From: JAKFEW01 sp036675505
GTDB lineage: Bacteria; Cyanobacteriota; Sericytochromatia; S15B-MN24; JAQBPE01
NCBI GenBank assembly: GCA_036675505.1
Contig: JAKFEW010000143.1
Location: 1-64,000 of the forward strand
Direction of reading: 5' to 3'
DNA: 64,000 bases
The notes beneath the pieces are model-generated. The model was given only the letters and a program-made list of their open reading frames with translations, was not told where the DNA came from and ran no database searches. The first letter of the stretch is position 1; the number at the start of each line of letters is the position of its first letter. The position numbers and the translations under genes were made by a program. Positions 1 through 7,540 of the stretch are shown here, piece by piece.

Positions 1-175
1 CGTGACCGGTTCGTGCACCCTCCCCGAGGGCGTCGAGATGGTCATGCCCGGCGACAACATCCAGATGGAGATCGAGCTGATCACGCCCGTCGCGATCGAG
101 CCCGGCATGCGTTTCGCCATTCGCGAAGGCGGTCGTACCGTCGGCGCCGGCGTCGTCGCTTCGATTCAGGCGTAG
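1..175 (+). CDS. tuf: Elongation factor Tu, C-terminal end (partial)
   Basis: Only the last 57 codons are in the window, reading from base 2 to the TAG at 173-175. The peptide contains the EF-Tu domain III signature: TGSCTLPEG, MVMPGDN, a GMRFAIREGGRTVGAGVV block and a short tail ending SIQA. EF-Tu delivers aminoacyl-tRNA to the ribosome in the cytoplasm. The start lies upstream of the window. A GC-rich hairpin follows directly, so tuf appears to end its transcription unit here. Identification is close to certain because this C-terminal block is among the most conserved in bacteria. Confidence 0.96.
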   Translation, partial: VTGSCTLPEGVEMVMPGDNIQMEIELITPVAIEPGMRFAIREGGRTVGAGVVASIQA

Positions 176-198
176 GCCCGGTCCAGGACCGAACCTGC

Positions 199-228
199 AG
201 GCGCCCCTCCCAACCGGGAGGGGCGCCT
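199..228 (+). terminator. Hairpin terminator after tuf
   Basis: Perfect 13-bp stem (AGGCGCCCCTCCC, loop AACC, GGGAGGGGCGCCT) starting 24 bases after the tuf stop. No run of T follows, so termination may rely on the very strong stem or on Rho. Confidence 0.75.
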
Positions 229-417
229 TACACATTCGGCCGCTTAATCGTTACGAAACACACGAAACGTAGTTTTAATACAACAAACACACACTTAACG
301 TATGGTTGCGTCGCTTCGCCCGGATACCTCTTTTAGGAAGCAGTCGTCCAGGGTAAGAAATCCGTGGGGCGAGGTTTCCCGATCCTTAACCAAGTCGCCT
401 TCGAGGAGGAAGTCACC

Positions 418-1122
418 ATGTCGTTCACGCTGCGCGGAATGCTCGAGTCTACCTGGAACGTCGTCAAGTACGTCAACCCTATCACCGCGCCGTTCTTCAT
501 CGGCAAGGCCGTCGCTGAGAGCAAGATGGTGAAGGACGCGGTCGACGTGACCGTCGACACCTCCAAGAAGGCCGCCAAGGCCGTCGCCGACACGACCACC
601 GCCGTGCTCGACTACCCGATCGACGAGGGCGCGAAGAAAGCCTGGGACGCCACCGCCGACGTCGCGGCCGCTGGCTACAACGCCACCGTCGATGCTGCCA
701 ACGACTACGTCGTGAAGCCGACCGTCGCGGCCTACGAGGCCACCGCGGACGCCGCCAACGAGTACATTGTCCAGCCCACCATCGCCTCCGTCGACGCCGT
801 CGACCAGGCCCAGCAGGACGCCCGCCGCGGGGTCGCCGATTGGATCAGCCCCGATGCGCCGAAGGCGGCGCCCAACCTCGAGCAGGTCCAGCTCCAGCAG
901 ATCAAGGACGAGGAAGCGCGCGTCAAGGCCGCGACCCCGAAGGCGAAGATCGCCGCGCCCAAGACGCCTGCCGAGACCAAGGCCTTCCAGGAGAAGTTCA
1001 ACGCGTGGCTGGCCTCGGATGAGGGCAAGGGAGCCCGCGAGGTGGGCATCACGGCCCTCAAGCCGGACAGCATCTTCGGCACCAAGACGAAATACGCGCT
1101 CGCGCTGATCAACGCGGAGTAA
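418..1122 (+). CDS. Uncharacterised repeat protein with C-terminal peptidoglycan-binding-like segment
   Basis: The protein is 234 residues. The ATG at 418 is chosen because GAGGAGG at 404-410 sits 7 bases upstream. No signal peptide is evident. The middle (about residues 80-125) has two degenerate copies of a roughly 20-residue unit containing ATxDAANxYxVxPT, alanine-rich and probably helical. The last 45 residues (FNAWLASDEGKG ... IFGTKTKYAL) resemble the end of a peptidoglycan-binding-like fold, where a 'G..T..A' helix is typical. I do not recognise a family. A T-tailed terminator follows, so this is a monocistronic unit. Upstream, 176-417 is AT-rich around 240-300 with no recognisable gene. 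Confidence 0.7.
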   Translation: MSFTLRGMLESTWNVVKYVNPITAPFFIGKAVAESKMVKDAVDVTVDTSKKAAKAVADTTTAVLDYPIDEGAKKAWDATADVAAAGYNATVDAANDYVVKPTVAAYEATADAANEYIVQPTIASVDAVDQAQQDARRGVADWISPDAPKAAPNLEQVQLQQIKDEEARVKAATPKAKIAAPKTPAETKAFQEKFNAWLASDEGKGAREVGITALKPDSIFGTKTKYALALINAE

Positions 1123-1144
1123 CCGCGGGTCGTCCACCCGTCCG

Positions 1145-1178
1145 CGCCGCCCCGGCTTCTGCCGAGGTGGCGTTTTTT
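1145..1178 (+). terminator. Rho-independent terminator
   Basis: Stem CGCCGCCCCGGC / GCCGAGGTGGCG with loop TTCT (one mismatch and one G-U pair), followed by TTTTTT at 1173-1178. It ends the transcript of the gene at 418-1122. Confidence 0.88.
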
Positions 1179-1234
1179 CACGGGCCGCCTGCGGGTACAT
1201 GATGGCCACGCGACGCGCGGGGATCCCTCGTTCC

Positions 1235-1795
1235 ATGGACGACCAGAACAAGCGCGGCCTCTTCGACAAGCTCAAGGACGCCGTCGAGCAAATCATCCCC
1301 GGAGGGGACGGTGGCAAGAAGCCCGGTCCTTCGCCGGTCAAGCGCCCGCCGCCTTCGGCGGCGGGCCAGGACGGCTTCAAGCGAACGGCCGAGATGAACC
1401 GGCCGATGGCCACTGGCGGCCTCAATCAGGCCCAGCCCACCGGCCGGCTGAACAGCCCGGCCACCCCGGCCGGCCCGTCCGACACGGAGCTCTCGCCCCG
1501 CCGCCTCGCCATGATCGAGGACTACATGAAGGGCGAGTACAAGCTCGAGCAGATGAAGGATCCGGCCTACATGTACAAGATCGTCTCGGACGAGCGGGCC
1601 TACCAGACGCGGCTGCTCTTCGAGTGGCGCAAGCAAATCCAGGCGTTGCCGGCTGGGCACCCGAAGGCCGAGGAGCTGCAGGCCCGGATCAAGAAGGCAC
1701 AGGCGATCACCACCAACCTCTTCAAGGTCCTCAAGCGCATCACGGGCGCCGAGGGCAACACGGGCGGCACGGACTTCCTGTCCGACAAGAAATAG
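1235..1795 (+). CDS. Uncharacterised hydrophilic protein
   Basis: A 186-residue protein from ATG 1235 (MDDQNKRGLFDKL). An in-frame ATG at 1202 would add 11 residues, and the choice is uncertain. Residues 1-20 form a short helix. Residues 25-80 are a Pro/Gly-rich linker. Residues 85-175 (SPRRLAMIEDYMKGEY ... LFKVLKRITG) look like a charged helical domain. There is no signal peptide, membrane segment or recognised motif. It stands alone between a terminator and a tRNA gene. No function is proposed. Confidence 0.6.
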   Translation: MDDQNKRGLFDKLKDAVEQIIPGGDGGKKPGPSPVKRPPPSAAGQDGFKRTAEMNRPMATGGLNQAQPTGRLNSPATPAGPSDTELSPRRLAMIEDYMKGEYKLEQMKDPAYMYKIVSDERAYQTRLLFEWRKQIQALPAGHPKAEELQARIKKAQAITTNLFKVLKRITGAEGNTGGTDFLSDKK

Positions 1796-1820
1796 CGAGT
1801 GGCCGTGAACGGGGCCGCGC

Positions 1821-1848
1821 TTGACGCTGGCGCCGCATCTGATATGAT
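1821..1848 (+). promoter_or_regulatory. Promoter of the tRNA gene
   Basis: TTGACG at 1821-1826 and TATGAT at 1843-1848, separated by 16 bases. Initiation near 1855 would give a 5' leader of about 9 nt before the tRNA. Confidence 0.7.
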
Positions 1849-1863
1849 GATCGGGTTGTATGC

Positions 1864-1937
1864 GGCACTGTAGCTCAGTTGGTTAGAGCACTCGGTTCAT
1901 ACCCGGGGTGTCACTGGTTCGAGTCCAGTCAGTGCCA
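1864..1937 (+). tRNA. tRNA-Met (CAT anticodon)
   Basis: A full cloverleaf can be drawn. Acceptor GGCACTG (1864-1870) pairs with CAGTGCC (1930-1936), with discriminator A at 1937. The D-stem is GCTC/GAGC. The anticodon stem is CTCGG/CCGGG with loop TTCATAC and anticodon CAT at 1898-1900. The T-stem is ACTGG/CCAGT with loop TTCGAGT. CCA is not encoded. The paired G1-C72 and the lack of three G-C pairs in the anticodon stem argue against an initiator. The D-arm resembles elongator Met, but a CAT anticodon can also belong to tRNA-Ile2, the substrate of TilS, which is encoded at 18600. Confidence 0.95.
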
Positions 1938-2106
1938 CTGCCGTAAACGCCTGCGGTTCAATTGATTCTCAATGCGAGTCGCGCAAATATGGCTTGATGG
2001 CCCGCGGAGGAATCCGCGGGCCTCGTTGCGTTCTGTTGACATGGATCACGGACGGGGCGCGCGTCCCGGCGGCATGATGGGGCGACCCCCCTGCCAGGAG
2101 ATGCCG

Positions 2107-2748
2107 ATGATCCAGACCTCCGTGACCATCCACGAAGCCGCGAGCCGCCTCGGTGTTTGCGCCTCGACGCTCCGCACTTGGGGCGAGAAGACCGGCGTGG
2201 CGGGCGTCCGCACCAGCTCGGGCAAGCGCCTGTACACCGAAGACGACGTCGCGGCGCTCGAGGCGATCAAGTCGCTACGCGACGAGGATGCCGGCTGGAT
2301 GACGATCCGGCGGCGCATCGGCCGCGAGCCTCAGGCGAACGACCCCGTCATCACCAGCGCGACGCCGCTCATGCCCGAGCCCGACGCGCCGGCCGGCGCG
2401 ATCGCCCAGGCGCCCGCCGAACCTTCCAACGGGCTCGTGACCAAGGTGATCGAGACCCTGAACGCCCAGTCGGGCATGGCCGAGCGCTACGCCCGCGCCG
2501 GCTACCAGATCGGCCGGCTCGAGGCCGAGGTCAAGCACCTCGCCGATGACCGCGAGCGCCTGGCGAGCCGCCTCGCCGAGGCCGAACAGAAGCTCGCGGA
2601 ACAAGCCCTCAACGAGGAGCTGCTGCGCGCGGAGCGCACGCGCCTGGGGCGCGAGCTCGGCGAGGCCCGCCAGAAGCTCACCGCCCTTGAGATCAACCCG
2701 CCGAGCGCCTGGGCCAAGGCCGCGTCGTTCGTGAAGAAGTGGTGGTAG
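2107..2748 (+). CDS. MerR-type helix-turn-helix protein with C-terminal coiled coil
   Basis: A 213-residue protein. ATG 2107 is chosen because AGGAG at 2096-2100 lies 6 bases upstream; ATG 2101 would be too close. Residues 4-70 are a MerR-like winged helix: HEAASRLGVCASTLRTWGE, then the wing region GKRLYTEDDVAAL. A Pro/Ala linker follows, then from about residue 120 a long coiled coil (QIGRLEAEVKHL ... LAEAEQKLAEQ), ending with an amphipathic tail (SFVKKWW). No effector-binding cysteines are visible. It is paralogous to the gene at 13547-14398, with which it shares the RYAxAxxQIGxLEAE segment. Probably a DNA-binding protein; target unknown. Confidence 0.8.
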   Translation: MIQTSVTIHEAASRLGVCASTLRTWGEKTGVAGVRTSSGKRLYTEDDVAALEAIKSLRDEDAGWMTIRRRIGREPQANDPVITSATPLMPEPDAPAGAIAQAPAEPSNGLVTKVIETLNAQSGMAERYARAGYQIGRLEAEVKHLADDRERLASRLAEAEQKLAEQALNEELLRAERTRLGRELGEARQKLTALEINPPSAWAKAASFVKKWW

Positions 2749-2756
2749 AAGGCTTG

Positions 2757-4076
2757 CTAGTCGCTCGCGCGCAGCTCGCGCGCGAGGGCCGCTAGCTCCA
2801 TCTTCGCGTCCGCCCCCCGCAGGATCGCCGCCACGCGTCGCTGGTAAGCCGTGCTCACCAGGTGATACCGAGCCCCTGTTCGCGAGCTGGGGCGCACGAC
2901 CACGTTTTCGAGCACCTGGGGCATCACCTTGAAGACCGGGTTCTCGCGGCGCAGCACCTCGTCGTTGTAAGCCGCGCGGGCCGCGGGCAGGTACGAGCCC
3001 ACGCGGGCCCGCCAGAGTTGGACTTCAGGGCTCGCGAGCCAGCGTACCAGGGCGATCGCCGCTTCCGGGCTGCGCGAGTAAGCCGACACGCCGAGCTGCC
3101 AGCCGCCCAGCACGCTGGCCGGCTTCGTGTCGGCCCTGTCGCGCGGCAAAGGCGCGACGCCGACCTTGCCGACGATCGGCGAGCCGGGCGCGGACATCGT
3201 GGACCAGGCGTAAGGCCAGTTGCGCATGAACGCGGCGTGCCCGGCCTCGAAATGCCGCCTGGCGTCTTCCTCTTGCCACGCGAGCACGCTGCGTGGCGCG
3301 ATCGTGCCGATCCAGCCGGCCGCGCGCGTGAGCGCCCGGACGGCGCGCGGGTTGTCGACCGATACCGCGCCGGTGTCCTCCGCGTAGATGCCGCCGCCGC
3401 CATGGCTCTGCTGCCACTCCAGGGCGTTACAGGTCAGCCCTTCGTAGGTGTCGGCCTGGAACACGAAGCCCGCGAAAGCCGGATCGCGCGGGCGTTCCGC
3501 GGCCTGGATGCGCCCGGCCAGGTCCTCGAGCTCGGCCCAGGTCTCGGGCGGCCGCGGACTGCCATGCTTCGCCAGCAGGTCACGGCGATAAAACAGCACG
3601 CCCGCATCGCTGAAGAGGGGCATCGCCACGAGCTTACCGTCGATCGTGTCGTTGCGGATCAGCTCGGGGAACATCCCCTCGGCTTCCGCTGCGAGAGCGC
3701 CTTTCAGGTCGAGCAGGTGCGGCGCGAGGCGGCCCGGCCAGATCACGTCGAGCAGCACGACGTCTGGCCCCGGGTCCTTCGCGCCGAAGAGCTTCAGGTA
3801 ACGCTCGAGCGCCTCGCGCGTGCGCGGCTCGGGCCGGAAGTCCACCTTCGCGCCGGTGGCCGCCTCGAAGCGTGCGAGCAGCGCCCGCTCGAGCATGGGG
3901 CCCTGGCCGACGCCATCGCCGTGGTAGCGCAGCTTGACGCCTTCGAAGCGCCCGAGGCCGCGGGCTTCCGGTGGTTCGCTCGGGCTGGCGCCCGTTTGAG
4001 CCGAGCCGCGGTCCCTGGGGCAGCCGGTCAGCACCAGGGCAGTCAGGGCGAGGGCCAGGATCGTGGAGATTCTCAC
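2757..4076 (-). CDS. ABC transporter extracellular solute-binding lipoprotein (family 1)
   Basis: A 439-residue protein with a lipoprotein signal (LVLTGC, Cys about residue 19). The mature part has the fold markers of sugar-type solute-binding proteins: LLARFEAATGAKVDF at the start of the first lobe, DVVLLDVIWPGRLAPHLLDL, MPLFSDAGVLFYRRDLL, an AGHAAFMRNWPYAW hinge segment, and ASPEVQLWRARVGSYLPA near the end. It would capture a sugar or similar solute for an ABC importer, but no permease or ATPase gene is nearby, so the partner must be elsewhere. It is divergent from the M28 peptidase and shares a 108-base promoter region containing TTAA repeats. Confidence 0.88.
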   Translation of the reverse strand: MRISTILALALTALVLTGCPRDRGSAQTGASPSEPPEARGLGRFEGVKLRYHGDGVGQGPMLERALLARFEAATGAKVDFRPEPRTREALERYLKLFGAKDPGPDVVLLDVIWPGRLAPHLLDLKGALAAEAEGMFPELIRNDTIDGKLVAMPLFSDAGVLFYRRDLLAKHGSPRPPETWAELEDLAGRIQAAERPRDPAFAGFVFQADTYEGLTCNALEWQQSHGGGGIYAEDTGAVSVDNPRAVRALTRAAGWIGTIAPRSVLAWQEEDARRHFEAGHAAFMRNWPYAWSTMSAPGSPIVGKVGVAPLPRDRADTKPASVLGGWQLGVSAYSRSPEAAIALVRWLASPEVQLWRARVGSYLPAARAAYNDEVLRRENPVFKVMPQVLENVVVRPSSRTGARYHLVSTAYQRRVAAILRGADAKMELAALARELRASD

Positions 4077-4116
4077 GTCCCTGGCATACCCCAGGCAGGC
4101 GAGGAACCGATTGAAA

Positions 4117-4153
4117 TTAAGGGCTGGTTAAGTTCAGGATAAGCGGCTATAAT
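4117..4153 (+). promoter_or_regulatory. Promoter with TTAA direct repeats upstream of the M28 peptidase
   Basis: TTAA at 4117-4120 and 4128-4131 are exactly 11 bases apart, with a related ATAA at 4139-4142 (another 11). A consensus -10, TATAAT, lies at 4148-4153, 31 bases before the ATG at 4185. No good -35 is present, so an activator bound to the repeats is plausible. The repeats also lie in the upstream region of the divergent solute-binding gene. Confidence 0.55.
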
Positions 4154-4184
4154 GTCTGCTATCCCCTGCTGCCGAGGAGCCCCC

Positions 4185-5204
4185 ATGCGCGCCCAAGCCC
4201 TGTCCACCGCCGCTCTCGCCGCCATCCTGCTGGCCGGCTGCGTCTCCTCCCTGCCCGCCGGGCGCCCCAACCCCGTGCCCGGCGTGATGCGGGCCCAGGG
4301 GTCGGCCAGCCGCGTGGAGTCCAACGTCGACAAGGCGCGCATCAGCGCGACGCTCGCCACCCTGTCGGGCAAGGCGCCGATGGCCCCGGGCGTCACGATC
4401 CCCGAGCGCGGCACGGTGGACGGCCGCGCGCTGACCCGCCGCTACATCACGGAGACCCTGGCCACGGCCGGCTACCAGGTCGAGAAGCATGACTACCGCC
4501 AGAACGGCCAGAACCTGATCGCCCGCCTGCCGGCCGAGACCGCGACCGACGAATGGATCCTGGTCGGCGCGCACATGGACTCGGTGCGCAACGCCGGCGC
4601 CGACGACAACGGCACCGGCAGCACCGCCGTGCTCGAGATGGCGACGGTCATGAAAGGCCTCGCGGGCCGCAAGGTGAACGTGATGTTCGCCTGGTTCGAC
4701 GAGGAGGAGCTCGGCCTCGTCGGCAGCTACGCGATGGCGCGCGACTTCAAGAAGAAGGGCGTGAAGCTCGTTTCGGTCCACACCTGCGACATGATCGGCT
4801 ACGACGGCGACGACGACAGGACCGTCGAGATCGAGCAGCCCGACGCGAACCTCTGGGATTACTATAAGCAGGTCAACGAGACCCACGGCCTGAACCTGCC
4901 GCTCAAGCGCACCAGCTCGGGCGACACGGACCACGTGGCCTTCCGCCAGACCGGCTTCACCTCGGTGGGCGTGTGCGAGGAGTGGGTCGGCGGCGACACC
5001 ACGCCGTTCTACCACCGCAAGACCGATACCTTCGACTCGATCGACCTCGATTTCCTGGCGGCAACCACCAAGCTCATGACCGCGGCGGTCTCGGACCTCG
5101 CACGCAAGGTGCCAGGCCCCGCTCACACCCGCTTCGTGCCGCACAACCAGTTCCCCGGCCGGCCCCGCCCATTCCACGGCAGCGGCCACGGGCACGAACA
5201 CTAG
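4185..5204 (+). CDS. M28-family zinc metallopeptidase, lipoprotein
   Basis: A 339-residue protein. ATG 4185 follows GAGGAG (4174-4179) and begins a lipoprotein signal (ILLAGC). The M28 metal ligands are visible: GAHMDS (His, Asp), GADDNGTG (bridging Asp), FDEEELGL (catalytic and metal Glu), CDMIGYDGD (Asp) and FYHRKTD (His). These bind two zinc ions in aminopeptidase or carboxypeptidase-type enzymes that trim peptides outside the cytoplasm. The C-terminus is His-rich (HGSGHGHEH), perhaps metal-scavenging. It is transcribed divergently from the solute-binding protein and is one of several secreted hydrolases in the window. Confidence 0.93.
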   Translation: MRAQALSTAALAAILLAGCVSSLPAGRPNPVPGVMRAQGSASRVESNVDKARISATLATLSGKAPMAPGVTIPERGTVDGRALTRRYITETLATAGYQVEKHDYRQNGQNLIARLPAETATDEWILVGAHMDSVRNAGADDNGTGSTAVLEMATVMKGLAGRKVNVMFAWFDEEELGLVGSYAMARDFKKKGVKLVSVHTCDMIGYDGDDDRTVEIEQPDANLWDYYKQVNETHGLNLPLKRTSSGDTDHVAFRQTGFTSVGVCEEWVGGDTTPFYHRKTDTFDSIDLDFLAATTKLMTAAVSDLARKVPGPAHTRFVPHNQFPGRPRPFHGSGHGHEH

Positions 5205-5238
5205 CACCCGGGCCGAACACGGACGGCCGAACTCCTGG

Positions 5239-5244
5239 TAGAAT
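5239..5244 (+). promoter_or_regulatory. Extended -10 promoter of murE
   Basis: CTGGTAGAAT contains a TG-extended -10 (TAGAAT at 5239-5244), 31 bases before the murE ATG. No convincing -35. Confidence 0.45.
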
Positions 5245-5275
5245 GCGCGGGATCGTCTAGCAGGAGAACAGAATC

Positions 5276-6784
5276 ATGCACGTGAGCGAGCTGATGGCCC
5301 TGATCGGATCCGACGCGCCGATCGGTCCCCGCGAGGGGCTCGCGCCGGATCCGGAGCTCAAGCGCGTCGTCCACGACGCGCGCCAGGCGCGCCACGGCGA
5401 CCTTTTCGCGGCGCTGCCGGGCACGCGCGTCGACGGACACCAGTTCCTCGGCCAGGCGGCGCTGGGCGGCGCGACCGGCGCGCTGGTCAGCCGCACGTGG
5501 GCCGCCGAGTTCGCGGGCGAAGTGCCGCTGCCCTGCTGGCCGGTCACCGACACCCGCGTGGCGATGGCCAAGGTGGCCGCCCACCTGAACGGCCACCCCA
5601 GCCGCGGGCTCAAGCTCATCGGCGTGACCGGCACGAACGGCAAGACCACCACCACCTTCCTGGTGCGATCCCTGCTGGCCGAGGCCGGCCTGCGTACGGG
5701 CCTGATCGGCACGCTGGGCGCCGAGTTCGAGAGCCAGAAGATCGTCACCGGCTTCACCACGCCGCAGTCGCCCGAGTTGCAAGACGTGCTCCGCCGGCTG
5801 GGCGAGGCAGGGGCCGAGGCCGTCGCGATGGAGGTATCCTCCCACGCGATCGAGCAGGCCCGCATCTATGCCTGCGCCTACCAGGTCGTGGTGTTCACGA
5901 ACCTCAGCCGCGACCACCTGGACTACCACGGCACGATGGAACAATACGCCGCGACCAAGCGCCGCCTGGTGACCGCTGATGCGACCGGCACCGCGCCGCA
6001 GGTCGCGGTCGTGAACCTGGACGACGCGCAAGGTCCGGCCTTCGTCGAGGCGGCCGCCTGCCCCGTCGTCACCTACGGCATCACGAGCGGCGACCGCGCG
6101 GCGCTGTGGGCGTCCGACGTGCGGTCCGCCGCCGCTGGCTCCGAGTTCCAGGTGCACTGGCAGGGCGAGACCCAGGCGGTGCGCGTGCCGCTGGCGGGCC
6201 GGTTCAACATCTACAACGCCCTCGCGGCCCTCGCGACCGGCCTCGCGCTGGGCTTCGCGCTCGAGCCGCTGGTGGCCGCGCTGGCTCGCGTGCCGGGCGT
6301 TCCCGGGCGTGTCGAGGTCGTCTCGCCGCCCGGCCACCCGTTCACCGTCTGGGTCGATTACGCGCACACGCCGGACGGCCTCGAGAACGTGCTCACCGCC
6401 GCCCGCGAGCTCGAGCCGAAGCGCCTGATCGCCGTGTTCGGCTGCGGCGGCGACCGCGACCGCACCAAGCGCCCGATCATGGGCGAGGTGGTCGCCAGGC
6501 TCGCGGACGTCGCGGTCGTGACCTCCGACAACCCGCGTTCCGAGGACCCGAGCGCGATCATCCGCGAGATCATGCTCGGGATGAAGCAGGTCGCGCCGAT
6601 GGTGGAGGCGGATCGCGAGAAGGCGATCGCCGCCGCGATCCGGATGGCCGCCCCCGGCGACCTGGTGGTGATCGCAGGCAAGGGCCACGAGACCACCCAG
6701 ACCTTCGCCGATCGGACGGTCCACTTCGACGACCGCGAGGTCGCCCGCCAGGTGCTGGCTGGCGTGGCAGCGCCGACCGCCTGA
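5276..6784 (+). CDS. murE: UDP-N-acetylmuramoyl-L-alanyl-D-glutamate--2,6-diaminopimelate ligase
   Basis: A 502-residue protein of normal MurE length. ATG 5276 follows AGGAG at 5262-5266. The three Mur-ligase domains are present: an N-terminal UDP-binding domain with VHDARQARHGDLFAAL, a central ATPase with P-loop GVTGTNGKTTT (about residue 118) and EVSSHAIEQ, and a C-terminal domain with the DNPR motif (about residue 418), which is typical of meso-diaminopimelate-adding enzymes rather than lysine-adding ones. It adds the third residue to the peptidoglycan stem peptide in the cytoplasm. The next gene starts 33 bases downstream with its own ribosome site, so it may head the cassette that includes a dipeptide epimerase. 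Confidence 0.96.
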   Translation: MHVSELMALIGSDAPIGPREGLAPDPELKRVVHDARQARHGDLFAALPGTRVDGHQFLGQAALGGATGALVSRTWAAEFAGEVPLPCWPVTDTRVAMAKVAAHLNGHPSRGLKLIGVTGTNGKTTTTFLVRSLLAEAGLRTGLIGTLGAEFESQKIVTGFTTPQSPELQDVLRRLGEAGAEAVAMEVSSHAIEQARIYACAYQVVVFTNLSRDHLDYHGTMEQYAATKRRLVTADATGTAPQVAVVNLDDAQGPAFVEAAACPVVTYGITSGDRAALWASDVRSAAAGSEFQVHWQGETQAVRVPLAGRFNIYNALAALATGLALGFALEPLVAALARVPGVPGRVEVVSPPGHPFTVWVDYAHTPDGLENVLTAARELEPKRLIAVFGCGGDRDRTKRPIMGEVVARLADVAVVTSDNPRSEDPSAIIREIMLGMKQVAPMVEADREKAIAAAIRMAAPGDLVVIAGKGHETTQTFADRTVHFDDREVARQVLAGVAAPTA

Positions 6785-6816
6785 CCGGGTACATGGCCTC
6801 CGAACAGGAGGCCTGC

Positions 6817-7539
6817 ATGTCTGATTTACGCGCCCGCGTCGAAGCACTCTACGCCGCCCAGGCGGACGAGCTGACCGGCCATCCGGAGTTCCGTGCGCTC
6901 GAGGCTGGCACGGCGCCGAAGGCAGCCTACGACACCTTCTTGAGCAACGTCGTGCGCGCCCACATGCGCTCGCCCAAGATCGTGGCCTTCCTGTACGCGC
7001 TCTCGCCACCGGCGGCGACGGAAGATCTGCTCCACAACTTACTCGAAGAGCTAGGAATCAGCGCCGGCGGCTCAGAGGCAAAGGAAGACGGCACGAGCCA
7101 CCCGGCGTTGCTGCGCGGGCTGGCCGAAGGCGCAGGCCTCGCGGATCGGCTGCCCGAGCTCGAGCGGCTGGCGGAGGGCGACATCCGCACGCTCGTCAGC
7201 GAGCCCCTGATGTATGGCACGCTCAAGGACGTCGGGCTGTCGGCCCTGGTCGAGGTGATCGCCTTCGAGTGGATGCTCTCCCGCACGGCATCGCGCATCG
7301 CGACGGCGCTCGCCGCCCACCGGGGGCTGGCACCCGACGCGCTGGCCTGGTTCACGCACCACGCGGAGGTGGACATCGGCCACGCCGAACAGGGCCTCGA
7401 CGCGATCCGCGACTACGCGGCCTATTACGCGATGGACCCGGAAGACGCGGCCACGATCGCCGAGATGTCCATGCGCGAGAACGTCTTCGTGCGGCGCTAC
7501 TTCGGCGAGCTCGCGCTCGCGCCCGGGGCGGCGAGCTAG
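6817..7539 (+). CDS. Haem-oxygenase-like diiron / iron-containing redox protein
   Basis: A 240-residue protein. ATG 6817 follows CAGGAG at 6805-6810 by 6 bases. The all-helical sequence resembles the TenA / PqqC / CADD superfamily. Candidate metal ligands are E77 or E78 (LLEELG), H95 (SHPALL), E146 or E151 (LVEVIAFEW) and the motif H182-x3-D186-x2-H189, the ligand spacing known from CADD-type haem-oxygenase-like diiron oxidases. It is therefore more likely an O2-activating iron enzyme than a thiaminase. It is followed 1 base later by the epimerase gene and then GH3, so the three are almost certainly co-translated. The substrate cannot be told from sequence. Confidence 0.8.
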   Translation: MSDLRARVEALYAAQADELTGHPEFRALEAGTAPKAAYDTFLSNVVRAHMRSPKIVAFLYALSPPAATEDLLHNLLEELGISAGGSEAKEDGTSHPALLRGLAEGAGLADRLPELERLAEGDIRTLVSEPLMYGTLKDVGLSALVEVIAFEWMLSRTASRIATALAAHRGLAPDALAWFTHHAEVDIGHAEQGLDAIRDYAAYYAMDPEDAATIAEMSMRENVFVRRYFGELALAPGAAS

Positions 7540-7540
7540 C

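Noticed and set aside
50..336. Open frame overlapping the tuf end and the region after it
   Set aside because: Arg-rich shadow of tuf running through its terminator, without a ribosome site.
1864..1937. Possibility that the CAT tRNA is tRNA-Ile2 modified by TilS
   Set aside because: The D-arm and acceptor pattern look like elongator Met. Not excluded, but not strong enough to rename.
6610..6640. GCGATCGC-type HIP1 repeats of Cyanobacteria
   Set aside because: GCGATCGC occurs mainly as in-frame Ala-Ile-Ala codons of a high-GC genome. I saw no enrichment in non-coding DNA, so no lineage claim is made from it.
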